Assembly (NCBI GenBank): GCA_020435005.1
Contig: JAGRAE010000016.1
Coordinates: 1 to 32,645 of the forward strand
Direction of reading: 5' to 3'
From: Bdellovibrionales bacterium
GTDB taxonomy: Bacteria; Bdellovibrionota; Bdellovibrionia; Bdellovibrionales; UBA1609
Length of the DNA: 32,645 nt
The position numbers and the translations under genes are program-made. Shown piece by piece: positions 24,947 through 32,134 of this stretch. The notes below the pieces were generated by a model. The model was not told where the DNA came from. It was given only the letters and a program-made list of their open reading frames with translations, and searched no databases. How positions within the stretch are numbered: position 1 is the stretch's first letter; every line of letters begins with the position of its first letter.

Positions 24947-26112
24947 TATTTACCTCCGGTGGCGCCAACAATTTTTTGAGCAGCATCTGTTAAGTCATCA
25001 GCAGGAGTAATATTTAATCCACTCTCAGCCAAAAGTTTTTTACCTTGTTCAACATTGGTTCCTTCTAAACGAACGACAAGAGGAACATTAAGGCCAATTT
25101 CTTTAGAAGCTGCAATAACACCTTCAGCAATAACATCACACTTCATAATTCCGCCAAAAATATTGACTAATATGCCTTTAACATTAGGGTCTTTCAAAAT
25201 AATTTTAAAAGCTTCTGTGACTTTTTCTTTGTTAGCTCCGCCACCAACATCAAGAAAATTTGCTGGATTTCCACCATGTAACTTAATTATATCCATAGTA
25301 GCCATTGCCAAGCCTGCACCATTTACTAAACAGCCAATGTTTCCATCAAGCTTAATAAATGCAAGGTCGTATTTACTGGCTTCAACCTCAGCTGGATCTT
25401 CTTCTGTTAGATCTCTATATTCCAAAATATTTGGATGTCGATACAAAGCATTGGAATCAAAATTCATTTTTGCATCGAGAGTTACAATTTCGCCATCTCC
25501 CGTTTCAACTAGAGGGTTTATTTCGGCTAAGGAGCAATCCGTTTCAACGAAAGCATTATAAAGTGATAAAAATGACTTCACAGCTTTATTTACCGCTTTT
25601 CCTTGTAGGCCAATTTTAAAAGCTAATTGTCTTGCCTGAAAAGGTGCCAAACCAACAGCTGGATCAATTACAACTTTGTGAATTTTTTCAGGTGTTTTTT
25701 CAGCAACTTCTTCAATGTCCATTCCACCTTCACTACTGGCCATCATTACAACTCTATCTACAGCGCGATCAACAAGAGCCGCTACATAATACTCTTTTTT
25801 AATATTGCATCCTTCTTCAATTAAGACTTTTTGAACTTCTTTGCCCTCAGGTCCCGTTTGATGGGTGACTAAATTCATGCCTAGAATGTTGTTGGCGTGT
25901 TCGCGAACTTCGTCAATTGATTTAGCCACTTTAACTCCGCCGCCTTTGCCGCGACCACCAGCATGTATTTGAGCTTTAACCACCCAAACACTACCGCCTA
26001 ACTCCTTTGCAATTGCAACTGCGTCATCTGGAGTGTTTGCCACTTTTCCAGCAAGAGTTACAGCTCCAAAGCTGCGGAGAACTTCTTTTGCTTGATACTC
26101 ATGAATGTTCAT
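24946..26112 (-). CDS. sucC: succinyl-CoA synthetase beta subunit
   Basis: A 388-residue ATP-grasp subunit. Family motifs include [59 protein letters not shown] and the conserved [12 protein letters not shown]. It forms the nucleotide-binding half of succinyl-CoA synthetase. A clear aaggag ribosome site precedes the ATG. It lies 10 bases after mdh, forming a TCA-cycle gene set. Confidence 0.97.
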   Translation of the reverse strand: MNIHEYQAKEVLRSFGAVTLAGKVANTPDDAVAIAKELGGSVWVVKAQIHAGGRGKGGGVKVAKSIDEVREHANNILGMNLVTHQTGPEGKEVQKVLIEEGCNIKKEYYVAALVDRAVDRVVMMASSEGGMDIEEVAEKTPEKIHKVVIDPAVGLAPFQARQLAFKIGLQGKAVNKAVKSFLSLYNAFVETDCSLAEINPLVETGDGEIVTLDAKMNFDSNALYRHPNILEYRDLTEEDPAEVEASKYDLAFIKLDGNIGCLVNGAGLAMATMDIIKLHGGNPANFLDVGGGANKEKVTEAFKIILKDPNVKGILVNIFGGIMKCDVIAEGVIAASKEIGLNVPLVVRLEGTNVEQGKKLLAESGLNITPADDLTDAAQKIVGATGGK

Positions 26113-26122
26113 TTTTTCTCCT

Positions 26123-27064
26123 TTAATAATTTAAATTTTGTAGAGCTGTTACTAATTCTTTTACGTGATTTACGGAATTATCTAATCCAGCTTGTTCTTC
26201 TTCGTTCAGATCTAATTCAACAACGGCTTCTAGACCTTTACCGCCCAATCGACACAAAACGCCGACAAAAATGTCTTTAACACCATATTCGCCTTCTAAA
26301 TAAGCAGCACAAGGTAAAATTCTGTGTTGATCTTTCAAAATGGCTTCGGCCATTTGTACGGCGCTTGCTGAAGGAGCATAATAAGCAGATCCTGTTTGCA
26401 AAAGTCCCACTATTTCAGCGCCACCTTTTCGAGTTCTATCTACTAGGGCATCAATTTTTTCTTTAGATAAAAATTTCTCTAAAGGTGCGCCACCGATGGA
26501 GCAGTGTCTAGGCATAGGCACCATAGTGTCGCCGTGTCCACCCAACACAAAGGCTTGAATATCTTTAACGCTTACACCAGTTTCCTCAGCAATAAATGAA
26601 CGAAAACGAGCACTGTCTAATACTCCAGCCATACCAATAACTCGTTCTCTTGGAAAACCTAATGTTTCTTTGGCAACGAGAGCCATGGCATCTAATGGAT
26701 TGCTCACAATAATTACAATTGCGTTGGGAGAGTATTCTTTTATTCCTTCACAAACTTTTTTAACAATAGTTGCATTTTTAGCTAATAAATCATCTCGACT
26801 CATACCTGGCTTTCTTGGCAATCCAGCTGTAACAATAACAACATCGGAGCCGGCAGTATCTTTGTAATCGGATGTGCCAGTAACTTTGGAGTCAAAGCCT
26901 TCAATAGGAGAAGCTTCAAACAAATCTAAAGCTTTGCCCTTAGCGGACCCTTCGTTAATGTCTAAAAGTACAACATCACCAAGTTCTTTTTCAGCAGCCC
27001 AGTGAGCACATGTTGAACCCACAAAACCAGCACCAATTACAGATAACTTCTTACGCTTATGCAT
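26123..27064 (-). CDS. mdh: malate dehydrogenase, LDH-like type
   Basis: A 313-residue NAD-dependent enzyme. The Rossmann start [16 protein letters not shown], the mobile loop [23 protein letters not shown] and the catalytic GGHGDTMVP mark the LDH-like malate dehydrogenases. Arg in the loop (RKPGMSR) favours malate over lactate. It is the first gene of the long minus-strand block, with an aggag ribosome site and a promoter-like sequence upstream. Confidence 0.96.
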   Translation of the reverse strand: MHKRKKLSVIGAGFVGSTCAHWAAEKELGDVVLLDINEGSAKGKALDLFEASPIEGFDSKVTGTSDYKDTAGSDVVIVTAGLPRKPGMSRDDLLAKNATIVKKVCEGIKEYSPNAIVIIVSNPLDAMALVAKETLGFPRERVIGMAGVLDSARFRSFIAEETGVSVKDIQAFVLGGHGDTMVPMPRHCSIGGAPLEKFLSKEKIDALVDRTRKGGAEIVGLLQTGSAYYAPSASAVQMAEAILKDQHRILPCAAYLEGEYGVKDIFVGVLCRLGGKGLEAVVELDLNEEEQAGLDNSVNHVKELVTALQNLNY

Positions 27065-27113
27065 TTTTTTCTCCTAATTTTAGAAAGGGAATGGTCTTAT
27101 ATTGTATATAGTG

Positions 27114-27141
27114 TTTATAACAAATGAAAAGAAGAGTTCAA
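27114..27141 (-). promoter_or_regulatory. possible sigma-70 promoter for mdh-sucCD-ndk
   Basis: On the minus strand TTGAAC is followed by TATAAA after 16 bases, about 50 bases before the mdh ATG. This is a good match to the -35/-10 consensus in the divergent 182-base region. Confidence 0.45.
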
Positions 27142-27160
27142 CTTATATAGATATGGGTCG

Positions 27161-27189
27161 TTGCATAGTAAAGTCTTCTTTGTCACAAT
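27161..27189 (+). promoter_or_regulatory. possible sigma-70 promoter for the MCE transport operon
   Basis: TTGCAT followed by CACAAT after 17 bases, 57 bases before the preferred GTG start at 27247. The -10 hexamer is imperfect. It would favour the GTG start, or allow the ATG at 27211. Confidence 0.35.
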
Positions 27190-27246
27190 AAACAAAGTTG
27201 TCATTTTCAAATGATAGCACCGGGAAAATCCATAAAGGGGTGGTAC

Positions 27247-28011
27247 GTGGCGTCACCGGCCATTGAATTAATAAATGTAAGTCTTGTCTTTAATGGCAGA
27301 GAAACAGTTTTAGAAAATATAAATCTAAAAGTCGAAACGGGTGAAAAACTTGTAGTTATTGGCCCAAGTGGAGAAGGCAAATCAGTTCTTTTAAAAATTA
27401 TTGGTGGTATTCTTCCGCCCACGAGTGGTGAAGTACTTATACAAGGACAAAACATTAATAAAATCTCGTCCACTCAGCGTGATAAAATTTTGCGTAAAAT
27501 GGGCATGTTATTTCAAAAAAATGCTTTATTTGACTCGCTAACTTCTGCTGAAAATATAGCATTTCCTATGAGAGAAGTTTTGGGAATTGATGAAAAAGAA
27601 ATTGCAATTAAAGTCGATCAATTTTTAGAAGCCGTTGCCATTCCACACGCAAAAAATTTATATCCTGACGAAATTTCTGGGGGCATGCAAAAAAGATTAG
27701 GTATTGCTCGTGCGCTGGCTCTTAACCCTGAAATCATTTTGTATGACGACCCTACAGCCGGATTAGATCCAATAACCAGCAGAATGATAATCCAATTAAT
27801 AAAAGATTTGCAAAAGCAAAGAAACTCTACGCTTGTAGCTATCACAAATGACATGATGAGAGCTTATCAAATGGCAGACAGGATAGCGATGGTTGTTGAT
27901 CGAGAGTTAATAATTACTGGCAATGAGACCCAAACAAAAAACAGTAAAGACCCACGTGTACATCAATTCATAAGAGGACAGTTAGAGGGTCCACTCACGG
28001 AGTCTCCATGA
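27247..28011 (+). CDS. MlaF-like ABC ATPase 1 with degenerate catalytic residues
   Basis: A 254-residue ATPase from GTG at 27247, chosen because aagggg lies 6 bases upstream; an ATG at 27211 has no ribosome site. Walker A GPSGEGKS (39-46), Q-loop FQK and a normal signature SGGMQKR (144-150) are present. The Walker B end reads ILYDDPTAGLD, with D168 where the catalytic Glu belongs, and the switch region reads ITNDMM, with N201 in place of His. It should bind ATP but hydrolyse it poorly. It overlaps the next ATPase gene by 4 bases (ATGA) and probably forms a heterodimer with that product in an MCE lipid transporter. Confidence 0.92.
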   Translation: MASPAIELINVSLVFNGRETVLENINLKVETGEKLVVIGPSGEGKSVLLKIIGGILPPTSGEVLIQGQNINKISSTQRDKILRKMGMLFQKNALFDSLTSAENIAFPMREVLGIDEKEIAIKVDQFLEAVAIPHAKNLYPDEISGGMQKRLGIARALALNPEIILYDDPTAGLDPITSRMIIQLIKDLQKQRNSTLVAITNDMMRAYQMADRIAMVVDRELIITGNETQTKNSKDPRVHQFIRGQLEGPLTESP

Positions 28012-28739
28012 TCAAATTTGAAAATTTAGTCAAAAAATTTGGTGATAGAACGATATTAAAGGGAATTAGTTTTGAGGTTAATAAAGGTGATATTTTATTT
28101 ATCTTAGGAACTTCTGGTACAGGCAAGTCTGTACTTCTAAAAAATATTGTTGGTTTATTAAAACCAACAAGTGGTAAGATCTGGATAGATAAGGAAGAAG
28201 TCAGTCAGTACAGTGAGGAGCAATATCTGCCTATCAGAAAAAAATGTGGAATGGTTTTTCAACATCCAGCCTTGTTTGATTCTCTTAATATTTTTGAGAA
28301 TGTTGCTTTTGGATTAAGAAGACATTATCAGTTGGACGAATCAGAAATACAAAAAAGAGTAAAAGAATGCCTTCAACTTGTTAATCTACAAGGCATTGAA
28401 GATAAACTTCCTCAGGATATATCTTATGGAATGCAAAAAAGAGTAAGTTTGGCCCGCACAGTTGCAGTGGGTCCTGAAGTACTTCTGTTTGATGAACCTA
28501 CGACTGGCTTAGACCCTGTTACAACTAATGCTGTAAATAAGTTAATTAAAGACCTATCTCGAAAATTAAAAACTACATCTATTGTAGTTAGTCATGACAT
28601 GCACTGTGCTTTAGATATCGCCGATAAGATAATTGTTTTAGATAAAGGAAATATTATTGAACAGGGAACACCAGATGAAATTAAAAAAAGCCAAGTGGAA
28701 CTAGTTGTTGGATTTTTAGAAGAGGTTGAACATGCTTAA
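28008..28739 (+). CDS. mlaF: MlaF-like ABC ATPase 2 with intact catalytic residues but altered signature
   Basis: A 243-residue ATPase. Walker A is GTSGTGKS (34-41); Walker B ends LLFDEPTTGLD with E163 intact; the switch is VSHDMH with H196 intact. The signature reads ISYGMQKR, with Y140 in the place of a conserved Gly. These are the reverse of the changes in ATPase 1. The normal catalytic site of a heterodimer would pair this protein's Walker motifs with the intact signature of ATPase 1. It overlaps the permease gene start by 8 bases. Confidence 0.92.
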   Translation: MIKFENLVKKFGDRTILKGISFEVNKGDILFILGTSGTGKSVLLKNIVGLLKPTSGKIWIDKEEVSQYSEEQYLPIRKKCGMVFQHPALFDSLNIFENVAFGLRRHYQLDESEIQKRVKECLQLVNLQGIEDKLPQDISYGMQKRVSLARTVAVGPEVLLFDEPTTGLDPVTTNAVNKLIKDLSRKLKTTSIVVSHDMHCALDIADKIIVLDKGNIIEQGTPDEIKKSQVELVVGFLEEVEHA

Positions 28740-29508
28740 TGCTATTGGCAAAGGTATCGAGTTTATTGGTGGATGTACTTTATTTGTTGGTGAAATAATA
28801 CATAGCGGTTTTCGAGGAAAATTTTCTACTCATGAAATAGCTGAACAGACATGGCGTGTGTCGATGCAAAGTTTATCTACGACGGCGCTGGCTGGATTTT
28901 TTGTTGGGGCAATAATGACTGTGCAGTTTACCATGCAGATTCAACAATTTGGCGCACTTGGTTATTTGGGTGGATTATCTACTAGCGGAACAATAAGAGA
29001 AATTGGACCCTTATTGATTGCATTTATGTTAAGTGGGAAAGTAGGTGCGTTCACTTCTGCTGAACTTGGAACGATGAAAGTCACAGAACAACTAGATGCC
29101 ATTCGTTGCTTGGGTTCTAGCCCTATACGCGAAATAATATTGCCGCGATATATTGCTATTATTTTATCTAGCTTTTTTCTTCTAACCATTGGCTTATTTA
29201 TGTCCATAGGTGGTGGCCTTTTACTGGGAATGTTTTTTTCTGGAATTAACTATGAAGAATACTTAAGGCATATTCCAACAATTGTTGCCTGGCCATCAAT
29301 ATTAATAGGATTGTTTAAGTGTTTAGTATTTTCTATAATATTAGCATCAATTTGTACTTATCGTGGATATACCACAACAGGGGGAGCCAAAGGAGTGGGG
29401 CAGGCTGTAGTTAACACGGCAGTAGCAACTATGATTGGAATTGTGGTCGCAGATTGGGTTACAAGTTATATCAGTGAAGCTATTCAAAACTTTTTTTTAG
29501 GAGCGTAA
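28732..29508 (+). CDS. mlaE: MlaE-like permease 1
   Basis: A 258-residue polytopic membrane protein of the MlaE/YrbE family. I prefer the ATG at 28732 with agagg 6 bases upstream over the TTG at 28726. The family core is GTIREIGPLLIAFMLSGKVGAFTSAELGTMK followed by VTEQLDAIRCLG (written here in parts: GTIREIGPLL, ELGTMKVTEQLDAI). The usual Arg of the 'GRVG' stretch is Lys here (SGKVGA). It forms the membrane channel part of the lipid transporter with the second permease. Confidence 0.92.
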   Translation: MLNAIGKGIEFIGGCTLFVGEIIHSGFRGKFSTHEIAEQTWRVSMQSLSTTALAGFFVGAIMTVQFTMQIQQFGALGYLGGLSTSGTIREIGPLLIAFMLSGKVGAFTSAELGTMKVTEQLDAIRCLGSSPIREIILPRYIAIILSSFFLLTIGLFMSIGGGLLLGMFFSGINYEEYLRHIPTIVAWPSILIGLFKCLVFSIILASICTYRGYTTTGGAKGVGQAVVNTAVATMIGIVVADWVTSYISEAIQNFFLGA

Positions 29509-29511
29509 ATA

Positions 29512-30285
29512 GTGTTAGCTGCTGTAGGAATCAAGGTCATAAACTTTAATTTTCATTTAATTGGAGTCTTGCAATTAATATTTCAAACTTTAGCTAGCAC
29601 TATATCGCCCCCTTTTAGAATTAAAGATATTTTTAAACAACTGAATTTTGTTGCCGTTGAAAGTGCTCCCATTGTGATATTTTGTGTAAGCTTTGCTGCG
29701 GTTGTAACAATTATTGAGTCTTCATTTCACATGAAAATTGTGGTGCAAAATGATGCATTAGTACCAGGTTTTGCATCATTACTCATTTTGAGGGAATTGG
29801 GCGCAGTCGTCTCTGCTCTATTGATCACTTCTAGAGTGGGTGCTGGTTTAGCTGCTGAGGTTGGAAGTATGCAAGTCACAGAACAAGTGGATGCATTAAA
29901 AATGTTAGGCATTGATCCAGTTAGATTTATTGTTGTTCCCCGTTTTATTGCTTGTTTGTTAGGCGGATTTTTATTGAGTATTCTTGCGAATATAGTTTGT
30001 TTAATATGTGCCATGTTGGTGAGTCAATTTAGTTTAGGATATACTTTTGGTAGCTTTATTGTGGGAATGAAAAGTTTTGTGCATTTTCAAGATTTAGTTT
30101 TTGCTTCTATAAAAGGAGCGAGTTTTGGAGCTGTCATTCCCATTTTTAGTTGTTATTATGGATTTAAATGTAAAGCCGGAGCTGAAGGAGTAGGTTTAGC
30201 AACTACAAATAGTGTGGTTACAACATCTGTTGCTATCATTGTGATAGATTTTATTTTGTCATATATATTTTCATTTTTTTACTGA
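29512..30285 (+). CDS. mlaE: MlaE-like permease 2
   Basis: A 257-residue permease of the same family, starting at GTG 29512 with aggag 8 bases upstream. It has the canonical features LRELGAVVSALLITSRVGAG and EVGSMQVTEQVDALKMLG, so it keeps the Arg that permease 1 has lost. It lies 3 bases after permease 1. Two different permeases in one operon suggest a heterodimeric membrane core, as in the YrbEA/YrbEB pairs of mycobacterial Mce systems. Confidence 0.92.
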   Translation: MLAAVGIKVINFNFHLIGVLQLIFQTLASTISPPFRIKDIFKQLNFVAVESAPIVIFCVSFAAVVTIIESSFHMKIVVQNDALVPGFASLLILRELGAVVSALLITSRVGAGLAAEVGSMQVTEQVDALKMLGIDPVRFIVVPRFIACLLGGFLLSILANIVCLICAMLVSQFSLGYTFGSFIVGMKSFVHFQDLVFASIKGASFGAVIPIFSCYYGFKCKAGAEGVGLATTNSVVTTSVAIIVIDFILSYIFSFFY

Positions 30286-30299
30286 GGGGCTAGTTAAGT

Positions 30300-31076
30300 A
30301 TGAGACCAGAAGCAAAAGTAGGATTATTATTTATTGTATCTATTCTTTTAGTAATAGGCTTTGCCTTTGCTTTAGGAGTCATAAGTCCAATGGCAAGTTC
30401 TAATGAACTGACTATTGCTTATAATTTTGCCGGAGGAATTGAGGTGGGTTCACCAGTAAGAGTTATGGGTATTAAAGTAGGAAAAGTAAAATCCATTAAT
30501 TTTTCTCCCGATTTTAAAATGCCGGATGGTGAGGAAGTTAAATTAAAGATAAAAGTCGCAGTGGAAAAGAAAGCATGGAATTCAATCAGGAAAGATAGCC
30601 ACTTTTATATAAACCTTGCAGGAGTTATCGGTGAAAAATTTCTCGAAATTACACCGGGATCAATGGAATCTGAACAATTAAAATCCGGGGACACCGTCAG
30701 GGGAACAGATCCTCCCAGAATTGATCAATTGATCTCACAAAGTTATGGTCTGGCCGGAAAAATAATTAAAATGGTTGAAGAGAATGAAACATCCGTCGTA
30801 AGCACCATAGAGACAATGAATAAATTAGTGGTAAACCTCAATAAATTGATGGTGCAAATGGAAAAAACCACAAATGCGACAGATATTGGCAAATTAATTA
30901 AAAATTTAGTCGTTTTATCTGGAGATTTAGCTTATTTTTCCCAGACATTGAGAACAAAAGAGGGCGAAGATACATTAAAACTCGTAAAAGAGCTAATTTG
31001 GCGCTTAGAAGAACTTGACAAAAAGGCCATAAAAAAGTTTTTACAGGATGAAGGCATCAAAGCTAAGTTATTTTAA
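30300..31076 (+). CDS. mlaD: MlaD-like MCE-domain protein
   Basis: A 258-residue protein with one N-terminal membrane segment (VGLLFIVSILLVIGFAFALG) and a single MCE domain (about 38-120, YNFAGGIEVGSPVRVMGIKV and VIGEKFLEITPG). A helical C-terminal region of about 130 residues follows. MCE proteins form periplasmic hexameric rings that shuttle lipids between membranes. This tail is longer than that of E. coli MlaD and could extend towards the outer membrane. A gagggg ribosome site precedes the ATG. Confidence 0.93.
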   Translation: MRPEAKVGLLFIVSILLVIGFAFALGVISPMASSNELTIAYNFAGGIEVGSPVRVMGIKVGKVKSINFSPDFKMPDGEEVKLKIKVAVEKKAWNSIRKDSHFYINLAGVIGEKFLEITPGSMESEQLKSGDTVRGTDPPRIDQLISQSYGLAGKIIKMVEENETSVVSTIETMNKLVVNLNKLMVQMEKTTNATDIGKLIKNLVVLSGDLAYFSQTLRTKEGEDTLKLVKELIWRLEELDKKAIKKFLQDEGIKAKLF

Positions 31077-31106
31077 TGACTCAACTTTATGAGTTGGGAG
31101 AGGTTT

Positions 31107-31724
31107 ATGCAGAATTATTTATTACTTCTTATATCTATATATATGTATTCATTTTCGGCATTGGGGCAGGCGGTGTTAGTAGAAGAAAAAGGTCGAGCAG
31201 TTGGTCCGAGTGTCAGATATAAATCCGAATCGAAATCCACACTAAACTCTGCAGATTTTAAATATAAAAGAAAAGTAGGTGTCGGGATCTCTGCAGCAGG
31301 AGCCTCTGGACTCATTGGTGCAAATTTAGAACTTAATTTCACTCCGGAAACAAGTTTTTCAACAAGTTTTGGTTTGGCAGATAATTTTCAAACTTTTGGC
31401 TTTTCGATTAAGAAAAGTATTAGCGGAAAATACTTTGCACCGTATATCGCGGGCGGGTTTACTCGTTGGTACACAGTTACTGATGAAGGTCCTTTTACCG
31501 AAAGTAGTCCAGGATTCTTAGCTGAAAAGTTTCTTTCAGCCAAAGAAAAACAAGAAGGTCAATTTGCAGAAACCTTAATTTATCCGGCTTTAGGAATTCA
31601 ATATTTACAACTTGATGGAGAATGGGCCGGCTCATCTATATATGCCGAAGTATTAATGCTAATAGATATTGATGATTTCAAATCTGCTCCCACTGGTGGA
31701 GTTGGCTACCTCTACTATTTTTAA
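31107..31724 (+). CDS. putative outer-membrane protein of the MCE operon
   Basis: A 205-residue protein. The ATG at 31107 is preferred because ggag lies 6 bases upstream and a signal peptide begins there (QNYLLLLISIYMYSFSALGQA); the ATG at 31089 is unsupported. The mature part is rich in alternating beta-type segments (VGVGISAAGASGLIGANLEL, FAPYIAGGFTRWY) and ends GVGYLYYF with a terminal Phe, as in outer-membrane beta-barrels. It could be the outer-membrane partner of the lipid transporter, replacing MlaA, or an unrelated barrel. The operon position supports the former. Confidence 0.7.
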   Translation: MQNYLLLLISIYMYSFSALGQAVLVEEKGRAVGPSVRYKSESKSTLNSADFKYKRKVGVGISAAGASGLIGANLELNFTPETSFSTSFGLADNFQTFGFSIKKSISGKYFAPYIAGGFTRWYTVTDEGPFTESSPGFLAEKFLSAKEKQEGQFAETLIYPALGIQYLQLDGEWAGSSIYAEVLMLIDIDDFKSAPTGGVGYLYYF

Positions 31725-31757
31725 AAGGTACACGGTTCTTTTTTCAGTAAACAGCGC
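31723..31757 (+). repeat. 35-bp dispersed repeat, copy 2
   Basis: Identical over 35 bases to 17779-17813. It begins inside the TAA stop of the MCE-operon outer-membrane protein gene. The following sequence differs between copies, which marks the element boundary at cagcgc. Confidence 0.9.
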
Positions 31758-31775
31758 GATATTTAGTTATTTTAA

Positions 31776-31808
31776 ATAAAAAAAAGCCCTTGGTCAGACC
31801 AAGGGCTT
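31776..31808 (-). terminator. intrinsic terminator of the H1-like gene
   Basis: An 11-bp perfect stem, aagcccttggt paired with accaagggctt, closes on a three-base loop. On the minus strand it is followed by a long T run. It lies 28 bases after the H1-like stop codon. On the plus strand the T run is missing, so it mainly serves the minus strand. Confidence 0.9.
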
Positions 31809-31835
31809 AGTTGATTTATTTCAAGCTCTCTTGAA

Positions 31836-32006
31836 TTACTTCTTTTTGCGAGTAGCTTTTTTAGCGGCTTTTTTTGTAGCTTTTTTGCGAGTAGCTTTTT
31901 TAGCTGCTTTTTTTGTCGCTTTTTTAGCTGCTTTCTTAGTAGCTTTTTTGCGAGTAGTTTTCTTTGCAGTGGCTTTCTTTGCTGCTTTTTTTCTTTTCTT
32001 TGCCAT
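31836..32006 (-). CDS. histone H1-like Lys/Ala-rich DNA-binding protein
   Basis: A 56-residue protein made almost only of Lys, Ala, Thr and Arg. It starts MAKKRKKAAKKATAKKTT and continues as KKATKKAAKKAT-type units to its end KKK. Such tails occur in bacterial H1-like proteins (Hc1-like, KAAK motifs) that bind and compact DNA. A perfect aggagg ribosome site precedes the ATG by 6 bases and a terminator follows, so it is a complete single-gene unit. The opposite strand also has an open frame here rich in Phe and Ala, but that frame has no ribosome site. Confidence 0.85.
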   Translation of the reverse strand: MAKKRKKAAKKATAKKTTRKKATKKAAKKATKKAAKKATRKKATKKAAKKATRKKK

Positions 32007-32134
32007 TCGTATCCTCCTAGGATGAATTCTTTGTTGTTTTACTTACTAATTGCTACATCTACAGTTTACGCACATGACTCTTTTCGTCAATAAAAATTTT
32101 TTATTAAGTCTTTTTTTTGCAAGTTTTATTTTCC

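Noticed and set aside
25055-25561. Long open frame of 168 codons opposite sucC
   Set aside because: sucC is a clear full-length gene on the other strand; the opposite frame has no family features and no ribosome site.
31831-32025. Plus-strand open frame rich in Phe and Ala repeats
   Set aside because: It has no ribosome site and is the exact complement of the Lys/Ala-rich minus-strand gene, which has aggagg before its ATG and a terminator after its stop.
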